A stretch of 64,000 bases of DNA from an uncultured Butyrivibrio sp. (GCA_945928575.1 CAMENP010000010.1:1-64000), one strand, 5' to 3'; positions 17,427 to 27,394 are shown, numbered from the stretch's first letter. Notes: a model not told the origin generated them from the letters alone. Made by a program: numbers and translations.

Positions 17427-19109
17427 ATGAAGAGATCCACCAGAATAATAGCATCGGCAATAATGCTTTTAATGATATTTATACAGACAGGTTGTAATTC
17501 AGCATCAACCACCAGTAAACTTTCCGATGATGAATTTGAAAGACAGATGCAGGAAGCTTCCACGACGCCATATGGCAAATATCCGGAACTGATCACATAT
17601 ACTCTTGGCAAACTTACCGGAAGCAATAATTCCAATATGCCTGAAGGTGACACATACGAAGATAATGAATATACGAGATTTCTTAAGGATTTTCTCAATA
17701 TCCAGAATAAGGATGTTTTTGAAGAGGCTGACGAACAGTATGATTCCAGTGTTACGATGGATATTCAGTCCGGAAATATGCCGGATATCATGATCGTAAG
17801 CGATATTGATGATGTCAATATGCTTGTAGAATATGATATGATAGAGGATCTTACTCAGGCGTATAATGACTGCATGACCGATAAGATTAAAGATATCTAT
17901 GCAGGATATGGCGACAGCGTAAAGGATCTGATTACTTTTGACGGTAAAATAATGGCCATTCCGGAGACTAATATTGATGACGGACCTAATCTGATCTGGC
18001 TCCGCAAGGACTGGATGGACAAATTAGGACTGGCCGAGCCTAAGAATCTGTCGGATGTGGAATATATTATTAAACAATTCCTTTTAAAGGATCCGGGAGA
18101 AAACGGACCGGGCAACACGGTCGGACTTGTATGCGATCCGAGCCTTTGCGGCGGATGCGGATACAGCAGTGAATATCTTCTTGATATAGTTTTCGCTGCA
18201 TACGGAGCATTCCCAAAACAGTGGATTGAAGGCAAAGACGGCAAAACAGTATATGGTTCAATACAGCCTGAGGCGAAGGAAGCGCTTGCCCATATAAATG
18301 AAATGTATGAGACCGGTATCCTTGATAATAATTTTTTGTTAAGAACAAGCAGCAATATAATAGAACTTGTTGTAAACGGACAGTGCGGTTCATTTTTCGG
18401 ACCGTGGTGGGCACCTAATAATCCGCTTATGGAGGCTGTAAGTGCCGATCAGAGTGCTGACTGGCAGCCATACCTTATAGAGACGGATGAAGACGGAAGC
18501 ACAAGCTATCATTCGCAGCAGCCGTCATATAAATATGTTGTTGTGCGTAAGGGATATGAACACCCTGAGGTGGCATGCAAGATTGTCAGTGTTCTTTTTG
18601 ACTATATAAGATATGAGGAAAAGGATAACGATAATTTCAAGAAATATTATCAGGATAATGTTGATCCGACAGCCAGACCGCTGGCAATTAATGTGGATTA
18701 CAGCGATGCATTGTCAATCTGCTATTCTGAGATCAGCGGAGTGCTTAACGGTACCAAGGATGAGTCCGAACTTCCGATTCTTGAAAAATCATATTACGAG
18801 TCTTGCAAGGCATATCTGGATAATCCGGACAATGCAACCGCAGAAGAGTGGGCGGCTTATATGTCAAGAATTAAGGCATGTGAGACAATTTCGAGTGGCA
18901 GCTTAAGAGAAGTTCCTTCATTGTATTTCGGCGAGACGAATACGATGCAGAGCGATTGGTGGAAATTGGAAGAACTTGAGAATAAGACATATTTACAAAT
19001 AGTAACCGGGGAACTGTCGATAGATGAGTTTGACAATTTTGTGTCAAAGTGGAATGAGAGCGGCGGTTCATTAATAACGAGAGAGGTCAGGGATGCCCTG
19101 ACGGAATAG
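17427..19109 (+). CDS. LplA-type extracellular solute-binding lipoprotein (orphan)
   Basis: A protein of 560 residues from the ATG at 17427, which has AAGGAG upstream; the track start at 17382 has none. The signal peptide ends in a lipobox (FIQTGC). The large size and stretches such as GNMPDIMIVSD and LIWLRKDWMDKLGL fit the LplA/YtcQ-type family of long binding proteins that usually serve complex glycans. No matching permease pair is beside it, unlike normal LplABC systems. It may share the MalFG permeases or present ligand to the nearby YesM-type kinase; both ideas are inference. Confidence 0.8.
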   Translation: MKRSTRIIASAIMLLMIFIQTGCNSASTTSKLSDDEFERQMQEASTTPYGKYPELITYTLGKLTGSNNSNMPEGDTYEDNEYTRFLKDFLNIQNKDVFEEADEQYDSSVTMDIQSGNMPDIMIVSDIDDVNMLVEYDMIEDLTQAYNDCMTDKIKDIYAGYGDSVKDLITFDGKIMAIPETNIDDGPNLIWLRKDWMDKLGLAEPKNLSDVEYIIKQFLLKDPGENGPGNTVGLVCDPSLCGGCGYSSEYLLDIVFAAYGAFPKQWIEGKDGKTVYGSIQPEAKEALAHINEMYETGILDNNFLLRTSSNIIELVVNGQCGSFFGPWWAPNNPLMEAVSADQSADWQPYLIETDEDGSTSYHSQQPSYKYVVVRKGYEHPEVACKIVSVLFDYIRYEEKDNDNFKKYYQDNVDPTARPLAINVDYSDALSICYSEISGVLNGTKDESELPILEKSYYESCKAYLDNPDNATAEEWAAYMSRIKACETISSGSLREVPSLYFGETNTMQSDWWKLEELENKTYLQIVTGELSIDEFDNFVSKWNESGGSLITREVRDALTE

Positions 19110-19118
19110 GAGCAATTT

Positions 19119-20759
19119 ATGGTTCACAATAAAAGGATCAGCAGATTTTTTGCGCTTTTTTTAGCCGGTATTATGGCAGCAATGATGCTTGCAGGATGTA
19201 CATCATCCTCCAAGGATACCAAAGATGCCATCAGTACGGAATTTGTTGATGAAGACAACAGAATAGATGACAAATACGGAACATGTTATCAGGTATTTTT
19301 GTATTCGTTCTGTGACAGTGACGGCGATGGAATAGGAGACATACAGGGACTTATATCCAAGCTTGATTATATTCAGGACATGGGATTTTCAAGCATATGG
19401 CTGCTTCCGTTCACCAAATCCACAACATATCATAAGTATGATGTGGTTGATTATTATACAATAGACCCACAGTACGGAACTATGGATGATTTTGATGCGC
19501 TGGTAAAAGCATGTGATGAACGCGGGCTTGATATTTATATGGATTTTGTAATAAATCATACTTCATCCAAAAACGAATGGTTTAAAGAAGCCTGCGATTA
19601 TCTCGGAACGATTGGTGACGGAGAGCCTGATACATCAGTATGTCCGTATGTTGATTATTATAATTTTAAGAAATCGGATAAGGTTCCGTCAGGCTGGAAG
19701 AAAGTAAGCAGCAATCCGAGCTGGATCTACGAATGCGTATTCTGGGCCCAGATGCCGGACCTCAATCTTTCAAGCAAGGCAGTTCGCACAGAGATAGAGA
19801 AGATTGCAAAATTCTGGATCGATAAGGGAATATCAGGCTTCAGACTTGACGCGGCATTGCATTATTTTGAAGCAGATAATCCTGACAGTATAGAAGCACT
19901 CAGCTGGTTCTGCGATTATGTGCATGGTATCAATCCTGATATCTACTGTGTGGCTGAGGTATGGGATAATTTTAATACTATCAAGCAGTTCTATCAGAGC
20001 AGCTGCGACAGTATGTTTGATTTTACACTCGGAAATCAGGACGGAGTAATCGTAAAAGGCGTAAATAATAACAGTGATAATGTATCCGGTGCCAAAATGG
20101 CAGAGAACATTGTTAATGTATATAACGAAATCAAGAGTGTTAATGAGAATGCGATAGACGGTGTATTTTTGTCAAACCACGATACAGGACGTGCAGCCGG
20201 CTTCCTTCTCCGTAAAGACGAGAGAGTTAAGCTTGCAGCCGGAATACAGATTCTCACAACCGGTAATGTGTTCGTGTATTACGGAGATGAACTCGGTATG
20301 GGAGGAAGCGGCAAGGATGAGAATAAGCGTGCTCCTATGTATTGGTCAGATGATGAAAATGCGGATGGAATGACGGCGGGTCCTCCTTCATATGAACCTC
20401 AGACACATTCATTCGGTTCTTATGAAACACAGAAGGATGATGATAATTCGGTATATAATTATTACAGAAAGGCAATTCATATCCGTAATAAATATCCTGA
20501 AATAGGAAGAGGCATTCCTTCCGTTATGAACGATGTGACTGAGCAGAACGGCAATTTATGCGCGATCCATAAGACATATAACGATTCTGAAATAAGTCTC
20601 ATATATAATGACAGTGACGCTGCCGTTACGGTTACAGTATCCAAGGATACATACAAATATGAGACGGTAGTGGATTATCTTGTGGTAAATGAGGAACTTC
20701 CTCAGATAAAAGGGGAAGAAATCACAATTCCGGCTTACGGATGTGTTATTTTAAAATAA
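19119..20759 (+). CDS. GH13 alpha-amylase-family lipoprotein
   Basis: A 546-residue glycoside hydrolase family 13 enzyme with a lipoprotein signal peptide (MMLAGC), so it should be anchored on the cell surface. The Ca-binding-like DSDGDGIGD, conserved region FVINHTS, nucleophile region GFRLDAALHYF, acid/base region CVAEVWDNF and the transition-state region FLSNHDTGR are all present. A C-terminal beta domain follows. Placed 9 bp after the LplA-type gene, it probably cuts starch or maltodextrins outside the cell to feed the importer. The exact activity (alpha-amylase, neopullulanase or oligo-glucosidase) is open. Confidence 0.9.
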   Translation: MVHNKRISRFFALFLAGIMAAMMLAGCTSSSKDTKDAISTEFVDEDNRIDDKYGTCYQVFLYSFCDSDGDGIGDIQGLISKLDYIQDMGFSSIWLLPFTKSTTYHKYDVVDYYTIDPQYGTMDDFDALVKACDERGLDIYMDFVINHTSSKNEWFKEACDYLGTIGDGEPDTSVCPYVDYYNFKKSDKVPSGWKKVSSNPSWIYECVFWAQMPDLNLSSKAVRTEIEKIAKFWIDKGISGFRLDAALHYFEADNPDSIEALSWFCDYVHGINPDIYCVAEVWDNFNTIKQFYQSSCDSMFDFTLGNQDGVIVKGVNNNSDNVSGAKMAENIVNVYNEIKSVNENAIDGVFLSNHDTGRAAGFLLRKDERVKLAAGIQILTTGNVFVYYGDELGMGGSGKDENKRAPMYWSDDENADGMTAGPPSYEPQTHSFGSYETQKDDDNSVYNYYRKAIHIRNKYPEIGRGIPSVMNDVTEQNGNLCAIHKTYNDSEISLIYNDSDAAVTVTVSKDTYKYETVVDYLVVNEELPQIKGEEITIPAYGCVILK

Positions 20760-20775
20760 ATATGGACATACCCGG

Positions 20776-20810
20776 CCCCGGCTGTATAAAGCCGGGGTTT
20801 ACTTTTATTT
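20776..20810 (+). terminator. Rho-independent terminator of the glucan locus
   Basis: CCCCGGCT (20776-20783) pairs with AGCCGGGG (20790-20797), followed by a T-rich tract TTTACTTTTATTTT. Confidence 0.85.
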
Positions 20811-20826
20811 TGTAAAATGATATATT
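20798..20826 (+). promoter_or_regulatory. Candidate promoter of the acetyltransferase gene
   Basis: TTTACT (20798-20803), 17 bp, TATATT (20821-20826). The -35 box lies inside the T-tract of the preceding terminator. Confidence 0.45.
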
Positions 20827-20857
20827 TTATAGAAATATATTACAGTTGAAAGGTATT

Positions 20858-21391
20858 ATGGTTATGCCAGCAGAGATAAGAAAAGCTACGGTTAATGATA
20901 TAGATTCAATAACACGGATATATGATGCAGTGCATGAAGCCGAAGAGAGCGGAGCGCAGACGATAGGCTGGATAAAAGGAGTGTATCCGGTCAGAGATAC
21001 GGCAGAACAGGCAGTTGCACGCGGTGATATGTATGTACTTGAGTCTGACGGGACCATATATGGTTCGGCGGTAATAAATAATATTCAGGTTGAGGCATAT
21101 GCAAAAGGCAGATGGATGTACGAGACGCCCGATGATAAAGTGTGCGTACTGCATACGTTGGTAATCGATCCCAAAGCTGCCCAAAAAGGATATGGCCGTA
21201 AATTTATAGATTATTATGAAGAATATGCAAAGATGCATAGCTTTTCTGAACTGCGTATAGACACCAATGAAAAAAATAAGGTGGCACGGGCTATGTATGC
21301 AAGACTTGGATATAAAGAAATCGGTACAGTACCGACCGTATTTAACGGAATACCGGATGTGAACCTTATACTGCTTGAGAAAAGAATATAA
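20858..21391 (+). CDS. GNAT-family N-acetyltransferase
   Basis: About 177 residues. The track begins at a TTG (20846); I prefer the ATG at 20858 or the in-frame ATG at 20864, both placed after GAAAGG. The acetyl-CoA binding motif is VIDPKAAQKGYGRKFIDY, followed by a typical beta-alpha end (ARAMYARLGYKEIGTVP). The substrate is unknown. It appears to be a single-gene unit between two terminators. Confidence 0.85.
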   Translation: MVMPAEIRKATVNDIDSITRIYDAVHEAEESGAQTIGWIKGVYPVRDTAEQAVARGDMYVLESDGTIYGSAVINNIQVEAYAKGRWMYETPDDKVCVLHTLVIDPKAAQKGYGRKFIDYYEEYAKMHSFSELRIDTNEKNKVARAMYARLGYKEIGTVPTVFNGIPDVNLILLEKRI

Positions 21392-21397
21392 ATTTAA

Positions 21398-21420
21398 AAT
21401 GCCGGACGGATGTACCGCCC
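21398..21420. terminator. Bidirectional terminator between convergent genes
   Basis: TGCCGGACGG pairs with CCGCCCGGCA with one mismatch. A/T-rich runs lie on both sides, so it can serve both the acetyltransferase (plus) and the ABC/FtsX gene (minus). Confidence 0.65.
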
Positions 21421-21440
21421 GGCATAAAATATATACGGAA

Positions 21441-24089
21441 TTATTCACTTCTGAGTGCTATAACAGGATCTTTCTTGGAAGCTACTTTAGCCGGTATAAG
21501 TCCTGCCACAAGTGTCAGAATAACACTTATAGCTATCAATATGACAGCTCCCTGCCATGGAAGTGAAGCTACACCGGAAATTCCGGTCAGGTGTTTGATA
21601 ACCATATTGATAGGAATATCAAGAAGTAATGTTATGAGGATTCCGAGTGAACCGGATACCAGACCTACAATCATAGTCTCCGCATTAAATACATTGGAAA
21701 CATCGCGTTTGGAGGCACCTATACTTCTTAATATACCGATTTCTTTGGTTCTTTCAAGAACCGATATATAAGTGATTATACCGATCATTATCGAAGAAAC
21801 CACAAGTGATATCGATACAAATGCGATAAGAACATATGATATCGTATTAACAATTGTGCTTACCGATGACATCATAAGTCCCACGTAATCTGTGTATGAG
21901 ATGGTGAGGTTGTCATTTCCGTCGGCGGTTACTTTATCGTTGTACTCATCAATAATATCGGAAATAGCATCTTTGGCTTCAAAATCTTTGGCATATATGT
22001 TGATGGATGTCGGCTTTGATTCATCGGCGTATCCGAGTTTTACCATGTTATCTTTATATGTGCTGCCTGATTTGGTCTGGAGCTGATTCTTGAATACATC
22101 TACAAGCTGCTCGTCGGTCATCATGCCGAGATACATCTGCGCAGCCTGCTGTTCGGCCTCGGGAAGTGTTGCAATATAAGCTTTGACATCATCAACCGTA
22201 ATATTATCAAGTTCATCTTCGCTTACAGCGAATGGGAGACCTGTGAATACATCGGTTTTGTCGTCCGCGAGCTGTGCTTTTACGATGTCCGACCTGGAGG
22301 TCTCATTAATTACATATTCGGTGAGAGCCTTGGTGTAACCGATGCTTCCGGTTATCGATGTTGCAACGGCATCTTCATCGGGCTGGATTATTCCGACTAT
22401 TTTAATTTCCGTACCGTTGTCTACGAGGGTCTTGACATATTCAGCATCGGAACTTTTGTCTTCCCATCGTTTGTTGGTCTCATCATATCTGTAATAATCA
22501 CTTGAAAGCACAAGTTTATATGTAAGACCCAAAAGATCGTCATATGTGTAACTGGTCTGCTCGGAATCAATCTGTTTGCCGCTTCCGAGATCGGCCATGA
22601 TGTTCTTGAGTTCGGATGAATTTTTAAGACCGAGTGCATATTGTGTAACATCTGTAATAGTGGAGTCTTTACTTACAACAAGGACAACTTCGTTATAATT
22701 TTCAGGCCATCTTCCGGCAATGACATTGTACTGTGAATCGAGAAGGTCTTTATTATCAATCATCTGCGTCCAGAGATTTGAGCTGCTGTAAGCACTCATC
22801 ATTGAAGACGTGCTTGTGCTTTCCTGGGAAACTCCCATAATATCTTCCATCATGGTGCTTGGGTTAACTTTGTTAAGACCGTTTGATGTGTCGGCGAGGT
22901 AAATATTAAGATCTGCATCGTAACCGTATTGGATATCGGTTACATAATCTTTAATATTACATTCATCACTTTCAAAATATGTTTTGAGTTCACCGAGACT
23001 GTTTGTCTTGACTTCGGCCATCATTGTGTTTATCATATCGCCGAGAATGGGACTGGTATATATACGGCCATCATCATGCTTTACATCATCGGTTGATTTG
23101 CCAAGCATTGTTTCCATAAGGCTTGTCATGTCCATATTCTCATCTTCGATGGTGATAGGATATGTTGATATGGTGTCTTCCTGGACTTTGTTAATGTATG
23201 CCTGAAAACCGTTGGACAGTGAAAGAATAAGAGCAATTCCTATTATACCTATGCTTCCGGCAAAAGAAGTAAGGAATGTACGGCCTTTTTTTGTAAGCAG
23301 GTTCTTAAAACTGAGTGACAGGGCTGTTCCGAATGACATGGATACTTTTGATTTGGATCTGCCTTTACGGACATGTACCGGGGAATGAACCTCTTTGGCA
23401 ATGTCATCACCTTCATAAGGGTCACTGTCATCGATAACCCGGCCGTCAAGAAGACGTATAATTCTTGATGAATACTGTTCTGCAAGTTCGGCATTGTGCG
23501 TAACCATTATAATTAATTTTTCACCGGATATTTCACGCAGGATATTCATTATGGCAATGCTTGTTTCCGAATCGAGCGCACCGGTAGGCTCGTCTGCGAG
23601 GATTATGTCAGGATCATTGACGAGTGCACGCGCTATGGCAACACGCTGCATCTGTCCTCCGGACATCTGATTCGGCTTCTTGTGAAGCTGGTCCTTAAGT
23701 CCGACCTTGGCAAGTGCCTCGGCTGCACGCTTGCGGCGTTCTGCTTTGGATACACCTGAGAGTGTGAGCGCAAGTTCTACGTTCGCCAATACAGTCTGAT
23801 GCGGTATAAGATTATAGTTCTGGAATACAAAACCTATCTTGTGATTACGGTATGAGTCCCAGTCCTTGTCTTTAAACTCCTTAGTGGAACGTCCGCCGAT
23901 TATAAGGTCGCCGTCCGCGTACCGGTCAAGTCCGCCGATTATGTTTAACATAGTAGTCTTGCCGCAGCCTGACGGACCGAGTATTGATACAAATTCACTT
24001 TCACGGAATCGTATGTCGATTCCCTTGAGAGCGTGAACTTCGGTATCACCGGCAGTATAATTCTTTACAATACCTTTAAGTTGTAACAT
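21441..24089 (-). CDS. MacB-like ABC transporter: ATPase fused to FtsX permease
   Basis: A protein of 882 residues. Residues 1-230 are a LolD/MacB-type ATPase (Walker A GPSGCGKTT, signature MSGGQMQR, Walker B ILADEPTGALDSE). A first membrane segment lies near 265-290, then a very long extracellular region of about 450 residues, then three membrane segments of an FtsX domain at the C-terminus. This fits mechanotransmission-type exporters that move peptides or lipoproteins or act on the envelope. It stands alone, with no accessory periplasmic-adaptor or two-component genes. AGAAGGAGA precedes the start. Confidence 0.9.
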   Translation of the reverse strand: MLQLKGIVKNYTAGDTEVHALKGIDIRFRESEFVSILGPSGCGKTTMLNIIGGLDRYADGDLIIGGRSTKEFKDKDWDSYRNHKIGFVFQNYNLIPHQTVLANVELALTLSGVSKAERRKRAAEALAKVGLKDQLHKKPNQMSGGQMQRVAIARALVNDPDIILADEPTGALDSETSIAIMNILREISGEKLIIMVTHNAELAEQYSSRIIRLLDGRVIDDSDPYEGDDIAKEVHSPVHVRKGRSKSKVSMSFGTALSLSFKNLLTKKGRTFLTSFAGSIGIIGIALILSLSNGFQAYINKVQEDTISTYPITIEDENMDMTSLMETMLGKSTDDVKHDDGRIYTSPILGDMINTMMAEVKTNSLGELKTYFESDECNIKDYVTDIQYGYDADLNIYLADTSNGLNKVNPSTMMEDIMGVSQESTSTSSMMSAYSSSNLWTQMIDNKDLLDSQYNVIAGRWPENYNEVVLVVSKDSTITDVTQYALGLKNSSELKNIMADLGSGKQIDSEQTSYTYDDLLGLTYKLVLSSDYYRYDETNKRWEDKSSDAEYVKTLVDNGTEIKIVGIIQPDEDAVATSITGSIGYTKALTEYVINETSRSDIVKAQLADDKTDVFTGLPFAVSEDELDNITVDDVKAYIATLPEAEQQAAQMYLGMMTDEQLVDVFKNQLQTKSGSTYKDNMVKLGYADESKPTSINIYAKDFEAKDAISDIIDEYNDKVTADGNDNLTISYTDYVGLMMSSVSTIVNTISYVLIAFVSISLVVSSIMIGIITYISVLERTKEIGILRSIGASKRDVSNVFNAETMIVGLVSGSLGILITLLLDIPINMVIKHLTGISGVASLPWQGAVILIAISVILTLVAGLIPAKVASKKDPVIALRSE

Positions 24090-24213
24090 TGTGTTCTCCT
24101 TCTGATTATAATGCTAAAATATAATTTAAAATGTATCCGGCCAAAATACAATATATAAAATATAAAGATTTATTAAAAAAATATAAAAAATAGGAAAAAT
24201 AATAATAATTTTC

Positions 24214-24242
24214 TTCAAATATCGAAAAACATGTGGTACAAT
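24214..24242 (+). promoter_or_regulatory. Candidate promoter of the deacetylase-bactofilin pair
   Basis: TTCAAA (24214-24219), 17 bp, TACAAT (24237-24242), 38 bp before the deacetylase ATG. The -35 box is weak. Confidence 0.4.
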
Positions 24243-24279
24243 GTGATAAACGCATAAATTATGCAAAAGGATAGAAACC

Positions 24280-25257
24280 ATGAATGAAGACAAAGGAGAA
24301 CTTTCCGAGGCAGCACGCCGGAGAAAGCGTATTAACCTCTATAAGCGAATTATAATTATAATGATTATAACGATAATATTGCTGCCTACAATATTATGTG
24401 TAATTTTATTCTGCAGGATGAACCGCTTACAGAAGGATTTTTCGGAACTTAAGGCACAGCTTGAATCATCGGTACAGCTTGCATCGGATGAAGAGAGTCC
24501 CGGAAAGAAACAGAGTCAGGCATCACTTAATAAGAATCCGGCGGAACCGGAGAGCAGTGATACAGCGGATGCAGAGACGCAGCCTGCTGTGACGGAAGCA
24601 GAGACCGATGCGCAGACAACAGTGGAGGAAGCTCTTAAGCAGGGCCGTAAGGTTGTATATCTTACATTTGATGACGGTCCGAGCGATAATACGGATGCAT
24701 TGCTTGATGTACTGGCAGAACATAATGTGAAAGCTACTTTTTTCGTGAACGGCCATGAAGGATATGAGGAAGCACTTAACCGAATAGTTAATGAGGGCCA
24801 TACTCTTGCACTTCATACATATACACATGATTATGCACATGTATATGAAAGCGTTGAGTCGTTCGCACAGGAAGTTGAGTCACTGCAGGATTATCTGGAG
24901 AAGACCACGGGAGTAAGACCGCACATATTCAGATTTCCGGGCGGTTCGAGTAATTCACAGGCACCGCTTCCGATATCACAATACATAGATTATCTTAATA
25001 AGAATAATCTTGTGTATTTCGACTGGAACGTATCGTCCGGCGACGGCGGTGACGGTCTCAGCCGCAAACAGGTTTATGACAATGTCATGAAAGGTATATC
25101 CGGCCAGGATATATCGGTTGTGCTTATGCACGATGCTACATACAGAATGACCACTTTTGAGGCCGTTCCGGACATAATAGAGAAATTGCAGGAGCAGAAC
25201 GCATTGATTCTCCCAATCACTGCAGACACGCAGCCTGTTCATCATAATGTTAATTAA
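24280..25257 (+). CDS. Membrane-anchored polysaccharide deacetylase (NodB family)
   Basis: A protein of 325 residues. It has a basic N-terminus, one membrane segment near residues 25-45, a Ser/Glu/Thr-rich linker, and a CE4 NodB domain from about 120. The catalytic motifs are visible: LTFDDGPSDNT (catalytic Asp and metal Asp), HTYTHDY (metal His pair), RFPGGSSN, and a late VLMHDAT. Such enzymes remove acetyl groups from peptidoglycan GlcNAc or MurNAc or from other surface glycans. The bactofilin gene follows by 17 bp, suggesting a joint role in cell-wall shaping. Confidence 0.9.
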   Translation: MNEDKGELSEAARRRKRINLYKRIIIIMIITIILLPTILCVILFCRMNRLQKDFSELKAQLESSVQLASDEESPGKKQSQASLNKNPAEPESSDTADAETQPAVTEAETDAQTTVEEALKQGRKVVYLTFDDGPSDNTDALLDVLAEHNVKATFFVNGHEGYEEALNRIVNEGHTLALHTYTHDYAHVYESVESFAQEVESLQDYLEKTTGVRPHIFRFPGGSSNSQAPLPISQYIDYLNKNNLVYFDWNVSSGDGGDGLSRKQVYDNVMKGISGQDISVVLMHDATYRMTTFEAVPDIIEKLQEQNALILPITADTQPVHHNVN

Positions 25258-25274
25258 CCAGGAGGATTTTTGAA

Positions 25275-26069
25275 ATGGGATTTTTTAAGGATTTTAAAGA
25301 GGATTTATCACAGGCAGTCAATGAACTTTCGGATGACGCATCAAAGCTTGCCGGTGTAAACGCAGAGAAGGTTGAAGAGCCGGTACCTGATGATGATGTG
25401 ATGGTTGACACACTTGCAGACGATGTGCAGGCTGATGCAGGTGAGAACGATATTGAGGAGTCTCTTACAAGAGCTCTTGCAGATATTAAGACTGATGATA
25501 AGAAGACTGAATCAGTAAACCGCAAGAGTGCTAAGGCGGTAAAGGCAGAAGAAATACCTGTGCAGGCAGAAGAAGAACCGGCCGAAGAGCCTGAAGCTGC
25601 GGAGAACACGGATGAGATAAGTGATGAGACGGCAATTATTACACCGGGACTTTCTATTTCCGGTGATGTTACATCGGCCGGATCAATCGAACTTCTCGGT
25701 ACGGTTGAAGGCAATGTTACATGTAAAGGAAAGCTTGTCGTAAGCGGAACCATAAAGGGTAATTCGGTATCATCCGATTTCTTTGCCGACAAAGCCAACA
25801 TAACAGGCGATGTGACATGTGAAGGCCCTGCCAAGATTGGAAACGGTTCCGTTATTATAGGTAACCTTGTTGCAACATCAGCTGTGATTGCCGGTGCGAT
25901 CAAGGGTGATATTGATGTTCAGGGACCGGTTATCATTGATACAACGGCAATTGTAATGGGTGATATCAAGTCGAAGCTCGTACAGATTAATAACGGAGCA
26001 GTTATTGAAGGACATTGTTCACAGTGCTATTCTGATAACAGTCCTAAGAAATTTTTTGGAGAGAATTAA
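25275..26069 (+). CDS. Bactofilin-family cytoskeletal protein
   Basis: A protein of 264 residues. The N-terminal 115 residues are acidic and probably disordered. The C-terminal half is a right-handed beta-helix of the bactofilin (DUF583) family, with regular repeats such as GSIELLGTVEGNV and GKLVVSGTIKGNS. Bactofilins polymerise without nucleotide and recruit cell-wall enzymes. The upstream deacetylase is a plausible partner. It lies 15 bp before pyrH, the position where rpsB-tsf often sit in Firmicutes. Confidence 0.9.
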   Translation: MGFFKDFKEDLSQAVNELSDDASKLAGVNAEKVEEPVPDDDVMVDTLADDVQADAGENDIEESLTRALADIKTDDKKTESVNRKSAKAVKAEEIPVQAEEEPAEEPEAAENTDEISDETAIITPGLSISGDVTSAGSIELLGTVEGNVTCKGKLVVSGTIKGNSVSSDFFADKANITGDVTCEGPAKIGNGSVIIGNLVATSAVIAGAIKGDIDVQGPVIIDTTAIVMGDIKSKLVQINNGAVIEGHCSQCYSDNSPKKFFGEN

Positions 26070-26084
26070 CATCGGAGGAATCTT

Positions 26085-26786
26085 ATGAAAGAGAAAAGAA
26101 TACTTCTTAAGCTGAGCGGTGAAGCTCTTGCTGGAGATAAGCATACGGGATTTGACGAGGCTACTGTTCTTGAAATTGCAAGGCAGGTCAAAGCAGTACA
26201 TGATGACGGAGCCGAGATCGGTGTTGTTATAGGCGGCGGTAATTTCTGGCGCGGAAGAACAAGTGAGAATATGGACAGAACGAAAGCAGATCAGATAGGA
26301 ATGCTTGCAACTATAATGAATTGCATTTATGTGTCCGAAATGTTCAGAAGTACAGGACTTGAAACTGAGATACTCACACCGTTTGAATGTGGTTCGGTTA
26401 CCAAGCTTTTTTCCAAAGACCGTGCCAATAAGTATTTTAAACAGGGCAAAATAGTATTTTTTGCCGGAGGAACAGGTCATCCTTATTTCTCTACGGATAC
26501 GGGAATTGTTCTCAGGGCAATTGAGATGGATGCTGACGCAATATATCTTGCCAAAGCAATTGACGGTGTGTATGACAGCGATCCGAAGACTAATCCGGCG
26601 GCTGTTAAATATGACAGTGTCTCGATTGATGATGTAATTGCCAATAAGCTTGCGGTAATAGATATGACGGCATCGGTTATGTGCATGGAAAACAAGATGC
26701 CGCTTGTCGTATTCGGTCTTAATGAGAAAGACAGCATTATCAATACATACAATGGTAAATTTAACGGAACCATTGTTACAGTGTAA
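26085..26786 (+). CDS. pyrH: UMP kinase
   Basis: A 233-residue amino-acid-kinase family UMP kinase. LLKLSGEALAG at the start, GGGNFWRGR and the TDTGIVLRAIEM stretch are typical. It makes UDP from UMP in the cytosol. GGAGGAAT precedes the ATG. It heads the conserved run pyrH-frr-uppS-cdsA-dxr-rseP-ispG-polC. Confidence 0.97.
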   Translation: MKEKRILLKLSGEALAGDKHTGFDEATVLEIARQVKAVHDDGAEIGVVIGGGNFWRGRTSENMDRTKADQIGMLATIMNCIYVSEMFRSTGLETEILTPFECGSVTKLFSKDRANKYFKQGKIVFFAGGTGHPYFSTDTGIVLRAIEMDADAIYLAKAIDGVYDSDPKTNPAAVKYDSVSIDDVIANKLAVIDMTASVMCMENKMPLVVFGLNEKDSIINTYNGKFNGTIVTV

Positions 26787-26827
26787 TATAGAATAATTAT
26801 GGCATAAGCCCTATATCAGGAGGAAAA

Positions 26828-27379
26828 ATGAGCGAAATTAAAATTTACGAAGAGAAAATGGAAAAGTCACTTGCGGCACTCGAGGCTGATTATGCAACAA
26901 TAAGAGCCGGCAGAGCCAATCCGCATATTCTTGATAAAATTAAAGTTGATTATTATGGAACACCATCACCGCTTCAGCAGGTAGCCAATGTTTCGGTTCC
27001 GGAAGCAAGAATGATCCAGATACAGCCATGGGAGTCATCACTCATCAAAGATATTGAAAAGGCTATTCTTACATCGGATCTCGGCCTTACACCGACCAAT
27101 GACGGAAAGTCAATAAGACTTGTATTCCCTGAACTTACAGAGGACAGACGTAAAGAAATAGTTAAAGACATCAAGAAAAAGGGTGAGAATGCCAAAGTAG
27201 CTGTCAGAAATATCAGAAGAGATGCTAACGATGCTATTAAGAAGAGCAGCAAGGAAAATGATATGTCTGAGGATGATGTTAAGAAGATTGAAGGAGATAT
27301 CCAGAAACTTACAGATAAGTATATAGCCGATATCGATAAGGCAGTCGAGAACAAAACAAAGGAAATCATGACGGTATAA
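26828..27379 (+). CDS. frr: Ribosome recycling factor
   Basis: 183 residues, the standard size. The RRF hallmarks RAGRANPHILDKIKVDYYG and VRNIRRDAND are present, with the charged C-terminal helix. It splits post-termination ribosomes together with EF-G. AGGAGGAAAA precedes the start, directly downstream of pyrH as in most Firmicutes. Confidence 0.97.
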   Translation: MSEIKIYEEKMEKSLAALEADYATIRAGRANPHILDKIKVDYYGTPSPLQQVANVSVPEARMIQIQPWESSLIKDIEKAILTSDLGLTPTNDGKSIRLVFPELTEDRRKEIVKDIKKKGENAKVAVRNIRRDANDAIKKSSKENDMSEDDVKKIEGDIQKLTDKYIADIDKAVENKTKEIMTV

Positions 27380-27394
27380 TCGTCGGTGCAGGAT

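Noticed and set aside
25250-25903. Minus-strand ORF of 217 residues
   Set aside because: Shadow of the bactofilin gene, extremely Ser/Ala-rich as expected from the reverse of an acidic coding region.
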